Assembly (NCBI GenBank): GCA_037102815.1
Contig: BTPP01000002.1
Span: 310,001-374,000 of the forward strand
Direction: 5' to 3'
Origin: Neurospora intermedia
Lineage: Eukaryota > Ascomycota > Sordariomycetes > Sordariales > Sordariaceae
Length of the DNA stretch: 64,000 nt
The position numbers and the translations under genes are program-made. The notes below the pieces were generated by a model. The model was not told where the DNA came from and made no database searches. It saw only the letters and a list, made by a program, of their open reading frames with translations. Below, in pieces: positions 36,693 through 48,344 of this stretch. Positions within the stretch are counted from its first letter, which is position 1, and the number at the start of each line of letters is the position of its first letter.

Positions 36693-36748
<56 letters not shown>
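36693..36748. repeat. Poly-T homopolymer, 56 nt
   Basis: An uninterrupted T run inside the MITE-like element. On the - strand it is a poly-A run downstream of the tRNA-like segment, which resembles the tail of a retroposed SINE. Confidence 0.9.
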
Positions 36749-36832
36749 CTACGGTTGGGCCCCCCGGGGGGGGGGGTATTCCGGATGAGGGTATTCACAC
36801 TTTCACTTCCGCGCGAGACTCCTCGCGCGACA

Positions 36833-36920
36833 GAAAAAAAGCTATTACTTGGAATCGAACTGGCGATTTCAAGAAAGAAATGCATCGATAAGAACCATTG
36901 AGCCACTGGCCCAATTGATT
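36833..36920 (-). ncRNA. Degenerate tRNA-like Pol III unit
   Basis: On the - strand an A-box-like TGGCTCAATGG is followed about 40 nt later by a B-box-like GTTCGATTCC, and then, about 15 nt on, by a run of seven T, a usual Pol III stop. A short stem (ATTTC/GAAAT) sits where an anticodon arm would be. The acceptor and T-arm stems do not pair, so this is not a working tRNA. A tRNA-derived SINE head or tRNA relic is likely. Confidence 0.4.
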
Positions 36921-37149
36921 GAGAATTTGGTTCAGTTTCCTTGCCTATATAAGGAAGTAGACGGAATGACTTTGAAAAAAAAAAAAAAAAAAAATTCGAA
37001 CGAAGTACTAAATTTTAAAATATTTCAGCAGTCATTTACAGCGTGCTCTCAAGCCAACCAATCAGAGGTCTCCTTTAACCAACAGTGCTTGCTTTTGCAA
37101 CAAGGCTTGTCAAAATGCAAGCATTAGACCCCCCAAACAAGGCTTGGTA

Positions 37150-38193
37150 CGCTGGTAATTTTCCCGCTATGGTACTGACTCCTATTAGAGAGCACCGGCC
37201 GGCCGGTTGTGTAGGTACCTAGGATTGGATCTCATATACTTAGGTACTAACCGACCGGCCGAGACACTGCTGCTGTGAACACCGTATTAGTGCGCAGTAC
37301 ATACCTAACTAACGGGATGGCGCAGCGCGGTGTAGAGCTGGTACCTACTCATATACCGCTTCTACCGATTCCTACGGGTATGGGCACACGGTAGATGATT
37401 GTATGCGGTCCGGTTCTCAGTAGGTAGGTATCTTTCAACTAGGTACCCAGGACATGGCGGGCCGTTGCCCCTCCCCCCCCGCGGCGAACATCATCATTAG
37501 TGATGCGCTCTATCACCGAGCCATGCGGGCTTTGAACCATGGTCATTATGGTGAGGAAGATGGCATTTTATCCTCCGTCAAAAAGTAGAAGAAGAAGGAG
37601 GGAGAGACATCTAATGTCCCCAATTCCCTGGTGTTCGCATATCTCCTTCTCATGCAGATAATTCGAAAATGAGGAAAATAGATATCACGGTCAGTGGGTA
37701 CCTACGTCTGCTCAAGTATGTGTTGGTCATGAGAGTTTGAGGAAAACGCGAACGCAGATAGATGCGTTCTCAAAAGCATCTCCAAGTATTTGATGTGGGA
37801 AAGCTTGCGATTGGTCAAGAAAATTGTTCAACGTTATGTGCTACCATATGTTACCTGGACTGAACTATTGGAGAACTGGAAAAAAGGAGATGTCGTGGCT
37901 CGTAACTCCTGATGTGTGCATCTTGATCTGACAACGCAAGCAAGGAAGATGACAACAGAGAAAAATAAAAATGCATGAAGCGCGCTAGAGAGATAGAACA
38001 GGAAAAGGAGAGAAAAGGAAGAAGTAACCAAAAGCAAAAGGCCGTCCGCATGCGACAAAAGAAACGAAGAGTGCAAAGTCCAAAATCCAACTCATGACTT
38101 GACCCAAATGCGAACGGAATCACAGAAATACGATCAAAGAACTACTCCCCTTCACCCCATCACCAAGTCCATTCCACCAGCGAGACCCGTCCC
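37150..38193. other. Spacer between the MITE-like element and the BTB-protein gene
   Basis: It holds a foldback repeat at 37197-37262 (listed separately), CCTA/TAGG motifs near 37215-37445, and the BTB gene 3' untranslated region near 38090-38193. No supported gene. Confidence 0.4.
37197..37262. repeat. Short foldback (inverted) repeat rich in CCGG and CCTA
   Basis: The left arm CGGCCGGCCGGTT...GTACCTAGG faces a right arm that reads, as reverse complement, CGGCCGGTCGGTT...GTACCTAAG. The arms differ by a C/T, a G/A and a 6-nt gap, with about 20 nt between them. It could be a small hairpin insertion. Confidence 0.55.
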
Positions 38194-41100
38194 CTAAGAA
38201 CTGCTCACACTATTCCTCTTGCTCCTCCCCGACATCCCCCAAAGACTCCACGAATCGCTTCGAGTCTTGGCCTTTGGCTTTGATGGTGGTGCCTGCTGCT
38301 CCTGTCCCTTTGCCCCATCCTTCCCTCCATCCTTTCCATCTCCCTTTCCTCCTGACCAGAGTCCCTTTCCAGCAGTCGGTGTCTCAGCCGGCGACGGTTC
38401 CTGAGTCTCTCCCTGAACTTCCGCAACAGTTGCAACCGAAACATCCGTCTTCCCTTTTGACTCCCCTTTCGCCCCATTTGCATTTGCATTTCCATCGGCA
38501 GCGGAAGCAGCGGCGAACGCGGCGAGAGTGGGGTTCGTGCTGATAACGGGGAGAATGGAAACATTGGTGATCTGGGCGTCGGGATTACTCCCATCTCCAG
38601 GACTCTCGATAGGCGCGGATGGGGTCTGTACTTGTGTGTTACTACCATCAGGCTGCTGGTCAAGAAAAAACTGCTCTGCGCCTTCACCTGGAATCGTGTT
38701 GGAGGTAGTAGTGATGAATGGTCCCGAAGCTGAGACGGGTTTTGTAACGGCAGTAGAAAGAACCGCGGGCGGTTGCTCGGAGGCTGCTTCGGTAGAGGCG
38801 GGCTCGATAGGTTCGGCGGATTCGGCGGGTAGGGTGGAAGGATCGGTGACGGCGTCGCTGGTGCTAACGGCGTTGTTGACCGTGTCTTTGACGGAGCTGG
38901 TGACGGAGCTGACTGCGTTCAACGCCTTGTCCAGGGCTTCATCAGCGGCGGAAGCAATGGCGGAAGCTTCGTTGGTGATGGCTTCCTTGACGCTTTCGGT
39001 GCTGTTGTTCGCTTTGTCCTTGCCGTCGTCGTCCTTAGCTCCAACTTCGACAGCATCGTCCGCAACCGGCTTGCCTTGCTCTTCCTCACTGACATCCTTG
39101 ACATCAACCTGTTCACCATCACCGTTTACCTTTTCATCGTCATCCCCAGAAGCATCACCCCCTTTCCTGGCACCATCACCATTACCATGTGCCTCCTTGC
39201 CGTCCTTTCCATCCTTCCCTCCCGCTCCTGGAAACAGCCAACTAGTGGCACTCCAGTTTCCACTACCACTACCGCTTCCCTGACTTCCCGCAATCTCTGG
39301 TCCGCCAACAGTCGACGTCACCGCTTCGGGAATGGCCTTTGGGACTGCAGCCGCAGCAGGTGCTGCTGCAGCGACTACCGGCGGGGCAGGTCCATGAGCA
39401 GCACTTGTGTTCCTCCTCTTCTTACCAAGCGGGAATCCCCATCCACCAGACTTGCCAGTGCTTGTCTGGCTCTGGCTCAGAGCTTGAATGGCAGCGTCGT
39501 TGGTGGTAGTTGACGAGGAAGTAGACGGTCGGAGTTCGGGATCGGATTTGACCGAGTTGAGAGCTCGTTGGGTCTGCTGATCCGGTTCAGCGGCGGCGGC
39601 GGTGGTGGGGGACTGAGACTCGGTGGTTGGTTCAGTAGAGGTCAACTGTGTCTTGGACTGGGCTGCGTCGGGGTTGGGCTGGACGGCGGAAGCGGAAGTG
39701 GCGTGAGGGAGCTGTTCGGGACTTAAGTCTGATGTCGCTGTGGTGAGACCCTTGATACTAGCCTTGCTGGCCTTGGATGTCAAGGTCTTCTTGGCGTCAT
39801 CCTTCTTGCTCTTGTCCTTGTCGGCGGTCTTGTCCTTATCCGCAGACTTCTTCTTGTTCTTCCGCACTCCTAGCCATGATCCCCAACCACCTTCAGAGGG
39901 AGTCTGTTGTCCTGACGGCTTGTCATCTGCCTTGGCCGAAGGAAGTGGAATCTTGGATGGCTTGGACTGGGACTCGGAGTCAGGTTCAACCGGCTTGGAC
40001 ACCACATCATGGGCATCAGCAAGCAGTGCACCTCCTCCCGGAGTCTCAGGCTCCTCACCAACAAGTTCAACCTCATCTGCTCCTGGAGCTTTACCAACAG
40101 TCGTGGCATGGGCCTCAATCGGCCGGTCAGCAGCGAGCTCATGGACTCCTCCCACAGCACCCACATCAACCGGCAGCGGTAGCGTAGCCGTAGAGTTCTG
40201 ATACTCCACAGCCGTAAACGCTACCGAGTTGGAAAGGGTATCTGTTACGGAGTCCGCCAGGCTTGGGTTGGCAATGTTGATAGTCGAAGCTGAGGGGGTG
40301 ATGTCCTCTGGAATGGTGGGAAGGGTGTCAATGATGGCACCACTAGGGCTGATGATGTGTGTCTGGATCTCAATGGGCGGCACGAGGTCGTAGGATAGCT
40401 GGTCTTGGTCGACAACGCTTGGTTCCGGTTGGGCCTCAGATTGTTGTTCCTCAATCGTCGGTTGAACTGCGTGGTGCTCCACCACTGGTTGGACCTCGGG
40501 TTGCACCTCATTCCGTCCCGGTTGGGCGACTTGGGCCATGTCCTCGGTGTTGGTGTTGTCCTTGTCATCCTTGGGCTCGCCCTGCTGTGTAACTTCGGGC
40601 CGCGCTTGGGCAGCGGCAGTCTCTGGTGCAGCCTCACTTTCCCGCGGTTGCGGTTGGGTCTCAGGCTCTGGTTCCACGACAGGAGCGCCACCACTACTAG
40701 CAATCTTTGAGCTGCTCTTCTTCCTCTTGGTGGTCTTCTTTTTCTTGGGCGAGCTGGCGGGCTCCGTGGGCGCATCCGATTGGCCCTCAAGCGCCAATGG
40801 CTCCAGGGTCGTTTCGGGCTCAGGCTTCTTCTGCTCGGACTTCGGGGCAGGAGCGAGTGCCTGATCCAAGCTCAACGGCTCGTCCTTGGGCTGGTTTGCC
40901 TGCTTGCTGGAACCCCAGGGCCAAAAGATCTTGTAAGCCGGCTGTGGCGGGGATTGTGGTGGTGATTGCAGAGAGGAGCGGATATCCGGGCTGGAAGGGC
41001 TGGAAGTCGGGGGTGGGAGGATTTCGGTAGGCTCAGGGGAGAGTTTGGAGTCTTTGCGGTCTCTGTTCGTCTTCTTCGTTGGCTTTGCGGGACCTGGGCG

Positions 41101-43666
41101 TGAGAGAACTGGCTGGGTTGCCGTTTCTTGGGGTGTTTCCTGGGGTGTTTCGGCTGGCGTTTCCACCGCCTGAGTTGTAGACTCTGGCTGGTCTGGAGCT
41201 GCGGACTCTTCAGCGGGATTGACAGTCTTTTTCTTTGCCTTGCGCTTCTTCTTGGGGGACTTGGGGCTGGTGGTAAGCTCATCGATGGGAGTGTGCTCCC
41301 CTGGTGTGTGCCCCTCACTCACTGGTTGAACGGGAGTCTGCGGTCGCTCCTTCATGCTCTTGAGCACTCGCTTAGCCTGGTCGAACGCTGACGTCTGAGA
41401 CTTTGGTATCTCAGAATCGTGAGGCCCCTGATGTGCCTGATCAGACTCTCGTGTAAGCTCGTCTTCAAACGCAGTGTTCTTTATCGCGGCCTCAGGCAAA
41501 TCAACTCCTCCGGAAATGATCTCAACAGGTGCCGCCAGAACTCCCGTACTACCCGATTGCCCCTTATTTCCCTCTGAAGTGGAAAATGTCAATGACTTGT
41601 TCCAATCCTTGCCTTCATCATAAGACGGTGTCCAGTTCCAAATACCTTTTGCAGGTTTGTCCTTGGATGCCTCAAGCGAGAGAGGCTCGGGTGACGCGAT
41701 ATCTCGGGCGGGGATCTCGGAAGGGGTTACGTCCGAAGAGGCGACGGACATGACGGGCGAGAGAGTTGCCGATGCTCGCTTCTTGGCTTCGGCCAACTTG
41801 GCCTTCCTTTTGAGGTTCTTCTTGCGGCTCTTGCTGGGGCTGCTGGGGCTGGCGGTTACGGAGGCAGGGGAATCTTCGGCGAAGGACTCAGAGTTGAGAC
41901 CGTTCTGGGGGGTACGAAGGCCTTCTGGTGGTGTCTGGACGCTCTCCCGTGGTTGGGGAGTCACTGGACGTTCGAGCTCCTTTTGCGCGGAGGTGTAGAC
42001 GAGGCCCTCCATGGGTGTTCGCAAGGTCTCCATGGGTGTGCTGAATGCTTCCTCCTCTTTGGTTTCTGCCTCCGGCTCCTTGATCTCAGGTTCGTTATGC
42101 TCAACCTGCGACTCCAACTCTTTTTGTTCTGCTTCCTGCTCTTGTGCGATCTCGGGCTCACTGTGCTCGATGTGCTCAACATGTGGCTGTTCGTGGCGTT
42201 CCACCTCCTTTTGCCCATGTGCCACTGGCGTGCCCTGCTCATCATCAACAACCGCATCCAATGGAATCATGACTGGCTCTTCTACCTCCGGCTCCGGCTC
42301 CAGTATTGATTCCCTGTCCGGCTCGTGGTGCGAATCCCGCTCAATGGAGAAATCGGGAGAGAATTTGGGAGAGAGTTCTACAGCTCCGTCGGTAGGCAGT
42401 TCATTGTATTCAGCTGGCTGCAACCCGAGCGCGGCTTCCAACGAAGGAGAAGTGGCAGGGGACACCCACTGGTCCGCTTCGAGCTCCTTGACTTGGTCTT
42501 GTTCGTGGAACTCGTGTCGAGGAGACTCAGATCGAGGAGGAGGGGTGACTGGGCGGTAGATGGTGTGCTCGTGTTGCTGGACGGGAGCAGCAGTGGCAGG
42601 GGCAGTAGAGTTGTCGTGGAAGTCGACGTGCTTTGTCTCGGCGGCAATGGAGAATGTCTCCTTTGTGATTTCGACTTCGGCTGGCTGGGGAAGGGGTTCT
42701 TCGAGGCCGAGACTTTCGACTTGTGTTGTTGCTGCTGTCGCGAAGTCGTCTGCTGGCTCGTTGGCATCGCGTTTCTTGGTGGAGTTCATCTCTTCATAAA
42801 CCTCCAACAAGCCCTTCATGAACTTCCTAGCCAAAGCCATCCCCTGTGCCGTTTCCTGTTGTCCCTGTGTTTCATCCTCCTCCTGAGCCCTCAACACCCT
42901 TCCAGGGTCTTGAAATGCCTTTCTTGCCCAGCCCTTGACAAACTCTTCCAGCCATTTGTCCTCGCCGTCGGTCGGTTGTTGTTCCAAAACCCCAATAACA
43001 GTAAAAGCATCCAATCGACCTCCCAACTCGAGCATCTCCTTCTTGGCCAGTTGCTCCAACCCGCGGAGTTCATACTTTTTCGCTGCTCCATACACCTCTA
43101 CTGCCGTCTGGAAGCGGCGAACAGTCAATTGGCGTTCTGGGATGACTGGCCATCCAGTATACCGGAGGGTGTGGTATTTGTCTGGTGAGTACAGATACTG
43201 GACCAAGACATGGCCAGCCTGGGGCGAAATGTCGGCAAAGTTGATGACGTATCCCGCGGCACCTGGGGATAAAGGATTGGATGCAGAGTTGGGTTGCTGA
43301 GAGGAGAAGTAGGAAGCGGTCCTGGAGAGGGATCTGGGACCTTGGGAAGGACTCAAAGCGGGGGAGGTAATAGGGGAGGCGACGGAGTTGGTGATGCAGA
43401 GGAGAGCGAGGAGGGAATGTTGTTCAAGAAAGGCGCGGTGAACAAGGAGAGGAGCGCCCGTTGAGAACTGGAGGGCTACAAGAGAGGTTGTGAAGGGTCT
43501 GGTTGGCATGGGAGTTAGCATGATACTATGGTCTTGACGGACTGGAAAGGAGCAAAACATACGAAATCTCAAAGCCGTCCTGACTGTCCTGCGTCATGCC
43601 ATTCGAAAGCTTTCCAGAAGCCTTCAAGTCATGCTGGTGACCCCGGGGACGAACTGTGCTCGCCAT
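38194..43666 (-). CDS. Long BTB-domain protein with low-complexity body, 2 exons, 1,802 aa
   Basis: Exon 1 (43666-43563) and exon 2 (43498-38194) join through a 64-nt intron (GTATGT donor, GCTAAC branch, CAG end) to 1,802 residues. The N-terminal part, about residues 35-210, resembles a fungal BTB/POZ fold: TTSLVALQFSTGAPLLVHRA, then SPQAGHVLVQYLYSPD, then FQTAVEVYGAAKKYELRGLE. The rest is low-complexity, rich in Glu, Pro, Ser, Ala and Lys. Lysine-rich clusters such as SPKKKRKAKKK could be nuclear signals. At least seven short Trp motifs recur, several followed by basic residues, at about residues 649, 889, 1237, 1384, 1452, 1747 and 1785 to the C-terminus. The start lies in an ACCATGG context. 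Such BTB proteins often act as scaffolds or E3 adaptors; the role here is unknown. Confidence 0.85.
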
Positions 43667-46600
43667 GGTGATGGGGAAACGGGGTATCTGATTTCCGGTG
43701 GAAGTGTTGGCCAGCAAAGTGACAGAAGAGGACTAGCTCCTCAAGATGAAGAAAAAAGATGCAGTAGGGTCTGGTACCCAGCAAAAAGGGAGCAGGCCTT
43801 GGTGATGCTGGAGGTGGGGACTGAAGAAGAAAAGAAAGCCAGACAGAAAGCGACGAGATGGGGAGCGAGGCTCGTCGAGAGTTTTATCGACCACTCCTCC
43901 ATATCGTGCCCTTTCCCAGTCATCTTCCTCAATGTTTGCGCCGAAGTTGATGGCCAGCCGCATGCGCTGCGCTGTCTCCAGTCCGAATCACACCAAATGA
44001 TAACCAGTCAACCCACGGGATCGGTTCTTCGGAAACATGGCATGCCATCCCTGACAGCTCTGATATGGACGGACGCACTGCGTCGATACCCAACAATCCC
44101 GCGCTTGCGTCGTCGCGCGTTTTGGTCGGTTGACGCCCTACCCAGACCGGGATCCAAGCCAAACAAGGCGTCGGAATGCCGTGATGCCTCGATATCCCCT
44201 CAGACCTGGACGGCCAGTCAGCCCCAAGTGGGATGATTCGACTGCGGGGTGCCAACACAACGTCAACAAGCAGGGTGCCGCATCCACCAATCAGACCGTG
44301 CCGACGCCCAATGCCGCACGACGCAGCTTCATTGGCGTGCAGTAGACTACGGCGAGTACGGAGACTACGTGCAGTGTTTCCCCGCGCCAACCCGTGATCG
44401 TCAGCATTGTCGTCCCCCAGCAGCCGGGCTAATGCATGCTCTTAATCGCTTGCTGCTCATGATCTCAACAATGTTTGGCGTTGTGATGTCAGGTGAGAAG
44501 CCGACGGGCCTATTTTTGTTGGATTGTCTCTCACATGGGGTCCATGAAGATCCATCTGAGCTGCATATCGAGGGTTCGGTTCGGGTGCTTGTCCCTGCTC
44601 TGCACGTTATCTTTTTGAGTTTCGCAAAGCATGATCAAGATAATCGTGGAAACCAGGGTCTCGGATGCGCCCTATGCGGCACCAGTGAATTCTCGATAGC
44701 GTGTAAACAAACCGGAGTTTGGTTATCTCTGATCTGCAAATACCGCAAACACATGATTTGGAGGGATCCATAGCTCAGCCCATGAGGAGGGATTTCTCCT
44801 CATTTTGTCAGCCATCGTCATCGGAGACTGCAACGGTCGATCCCGACAAGGGTCAGAGATCTCCCGTTGTCAACGATCTTGTCAATGGTGTTTATCCCTG
44901 TTTGAAGAGATGTTTCGATGTTGTTTTTGTGGACATGACACGATATGGGTTCGGTAAATGCTCATCGCGGCCTTCGCGGTCGAGACCTTGTTGACACCAA
45001 CGTCTGGTGTATCGTTTGAGGAATTGCGCATCGTTGTCGAGAAAAGGAAGGGATGCCTGTAAGTTGGCTCCTCGTGGTTATGCTTATCTGGTTAGTGGTC
45101 TCTCGTTCTTGGTGTCTTGGAAGCACTGCGATGACTTCCGCTTTTGAGTGTCCGCTAGCGTTCGCGATGCTTCTTGGTGTCGCACTCTTCAACATCTGTA
45201 ATCCCTCCTGGGAGTTACATCAGAAGTGTTCGCCGACAGAAGTAAGACGAGGAATGTGCGCCGCCGCAATCTTGATGATCTGTCCTTGTTTCTTGTTGGT
45301 GCTCCTCTTCACGATGGAGACTCTGACCGAATGAGGTGGTTGACGCTTGGACTGTGTATCGTATCCAGCTTGGCCCGAGTGGCTTCCTTCTGGTGTTTTA
45401 ACGGAGGGCTTTTGAGGAGATTTGAACCGTGGAATTGATTCCTTGGTAACTTGTTCGGACTCGATGGGCTTCTGCCAATGGAAAAGAACTCGTCAACTCG
45501 GTATCGGTGGTGTTTCTCATGGTAGTCGGATGAGCCGTGGGCGTGGATCGTCGAATGTCATCGGCTGTTTTTTTCTTCTTTTCTTTTGCGTGTGATGTGC
45601 CTTCGGTTGTAGTTGGGTGTATATGGTGCGGGTTCTAGGACACATTCCCCTCCGTCTCCAACGCGAAGTCAACCTGGAAAAGTTCGAGTGGCCTGTGCAG
45701 TCGGACCCAACCCAAGTACCTTGGTCCCAGGTCGGCATGCAAAATTGGCGATACCCGCCGCTCGAAACGAACACAAAGAAGAAGAGGAGGAAAGAACGAC
45801 ACTCGGCACATCCACCGCATTTCCTCACCAGACTGCCTCCTTCCAGATGCTGAAAAGACAGTCATTTCTCCAAAGCTACGGAAGGCGTTTCTTCTCCCCC
45901 TTCTTTCCTCGAACGAGAAGAAGACAGTTTCTGCCCAAGTCTGGAAAGGCAAAAAGACATGGACTCGACCCAGTAACCAAAATGAGGACCTCGGCCACTA
46001 GCCGGATGAGCCCCATTTTGGGATAGAAAGGTGTTTCGACCGAATCCAGATAACTCCTCCAGTGCCATCGGATGCACAAGGCAGTGAGCGTGCCAATGGA
46101 TGGCATGGTCAAGGCTCTCTTGACTGTTTGACTTGGACATTTCTTGAGTGTTAATGAGGTGATTCCTTCCTCGTGGTTGAAGTTGGGAGACGCACCCCAT
46201 TCCCTTTCAGGTCGTACCTGCCTTCGGAGCGGGCCGCCTTTCGAACCATCACCTACTGCAATGCGCAAGTACGGCCGCAGCAGCACCTGAATCCGACCGC
46301 CCGCAGTTCCATCTTGCTCGCCCCGCTTGGTGTTTTTGACTTGGCGAAGGAACTTGGTACAACAACCATTGCCAGAAGCACGACTCTCAGGCCAACCCAC
46401 CTCTCTCAACCTCAACATTTCTGCTCACAGGGCTTGATTGTAGGTAATGTTTCTCCTTGGAACATGTAAGTAGTCCAGGGACAACCCATCTGGCGTTCGT
46501 TTCTTGATTCGCTTCTTCAAATTGTCAACCGAGCCTCCCGAGTTCGATTCGGCAAATCCTGGGAACCGGCAACCGGGATCCTGAAGCGAAGCAAAGAAAA

Positions 46601-48344
46601 GTGTAGAGGTATGCGGGTTTCCTTTTCCCATCTACACCCATCTTCTCTCCCTCATGCCGATGTGTAAAACGATTGGCTCAGTTGTATTCTTCTCCTCTCC
46701 TTTGCGACCCAGCAAGTCCCGCTCCTCCATACCGAGTGGCTTGATGGTCGAATGCACCATTGCTGGTAACCTTCCGGAGAAGGTCGTGGCCCCTGCCGCC
46801 GAGGAAAGGACCGAGGTTCCTGAAGAGAAGCCCGTTCAACCCGAGGGTGAATTGAGCAAGGTACCGTACAAGGAAACGTATCAAGGTCGTCAATTCGGGA
46901 AAGCAGCGCGGTCCATACCCGTATGATATAATGGGACGCCGGAGAAAAACGACCAATCCAAAGAACGATCCAACATTTTGCATGGCTGGACCCAAATGGC
47001 ATTTCTCCGTTCGTTGTACTTTTGTTAACGAGATTACAGTGCGAAGCCGGGCGGATTTAAAACTACTGATTCTAGAAGGTAAGTAGGTATGCGTATCCCA
47101 AGTGTGGAGTACGGCAGATGGGAAAGGTGATTCCATGTTGCCGTTTTCCCGACGTCACCTAACAATCAGTCCAGAAACTAGCAATGGAGTTGTCGCCCAT
47201 TGTAAAAACAAATGGCATCCGAGCTAGAGCTTTGATGAGATGGACGGACTTGACATCCGGTTCCTGATCCAGCTCCTCGTTCCGTCGTATGGATCCATCG
47301 ATATGTATGAAAGATTTCCTTTTCGAGAACTTGGCGAGCCGAACAGATTTCGACCAACAGGCGAAAAGCAGACAAGGGACAACCAGTGGAAGCGAATGCA
47401 AGACGACGCCAGAAACGGCTGCAGACTCCGAGTTCCTCGTGGCCTCTGTCGACTGAGAAGAGACCGGCGGGGTCACTGTTCGGATGATGCGATTCGTTGA
47501 CAGCCCCCCAAGTCAAAAGTACCTGCATCGTTAGTGCCCAAGATATGCAGTTGGAAGGAGGGAAAAGAGGAAAAGAACATGATCGCCACGGTCTGGGAAA
47601 GACTTGGACTGGGGCAACTGCAACACCGTTACATTCGGCTGCGTGTTAGTGGATCCAGAGCCTCTCTGGAACCTCTCCAGAACCCCCAGAGAATCTTTCC
47701 ATCCCCAGCCGCACGACCCCTGCAGCAGCAGCGAACCGAGGATACGAACAGACATCAATCATGGAATTTTGCTTTCGGCATCCGTCGGTGTCCCAAGAGT
47801 CAAAGTCAAACCTCTTTCGCCGGTTCCACTCGGCAATAACTTCCCGGCCCGTACAACCACACTTGCCTCCTTCGGCGGCACGACCCATGCCACGATAACA
47901 CACACTCGCACTCTTTCGCTCTAGCTACTCGGAAAAGAACCACTCAACGGCGGCATATTGGCCCAACACCTGCTTTGGAGGGTATAGTCGAGTGGCATAT
48001 ACGCGGCGCGGCCGGATACCGACACTTGAACCAAGCAGCCGCACAATGTTACCCTCGTCGACACAACCTGTACATAGTGATGCGGGATGTGTTCAACCTC
48101 TGGGAACGAGGTTCCACTGCTATCATGCTGTATCACCACCAAAAGTGGCATGGAATGCGACGCTAGAGCAGAGTGGATGTGGTGCATTGCTTGGGTTAAT
48201 TCATCGAGAGCTGGAGACCATCACGGCCCCGGGATGTCAAGAGCGAAACGGCAAAGGAAGAGAATCGGGAAAAAGTACTTATGGCGATAGTCTCCCAGGT
48301 TGATTAGTAGTTCCCGTGTCTTTTTCAGATCAGTCATCTCCAAC
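43667..48344. other. Intergenic region of 4.7 kb; no gene I can support
   Basis: The region lies between the divergent starts of the BTB-protein gene (-) and the FAD oxidase gene (+). Several frames of 90-200 codons overlap on opposite strands without domain character. One hydrophobic 93-codon + frame at 45053-45334 could be membrane-like but has no support. Promoters of both neighbours must lie here. Confidence 0.4.

Larger units (their letters stand above)
36498..37149. mobile_element. MITE-like element with long terminal inverted repeats and TA flanks
   Basis: The left end (about 36500-36612) and the reverse complement of the right end (about 37054-37147) match closely. Shared blocks include GACAAGCCTT, AGCAAGCACT and ATTGGT, with most differences being C/T or G/A changes. 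Both outer ends start next to a TA dinucleotide, as expected for Tc1/mariner-type targets. The interior (about 440 nt) has no transposase frame. It encloses a 56-nt T run, an 8-bp GC hairpin (36810-36829), a tRNA-like segment and a 20-nt A run. A non-autonomous DNA transposon is the best reading. The ends were aligned by eye. Confidence 0.7.

Noticed and set aside
43631-44236. A 201-codon + frame upstream of and overlapping the BTB-protein start
   Set aside because: It runs antisense through exon 1 of a better supported gene and has no domain character.
45053-45334. A hydrophobic 93-codon + frame that could be a small membrane protein
   Set aside because: No homologous motif, no promoter or splice context, and an opposite-strand frame is also open.
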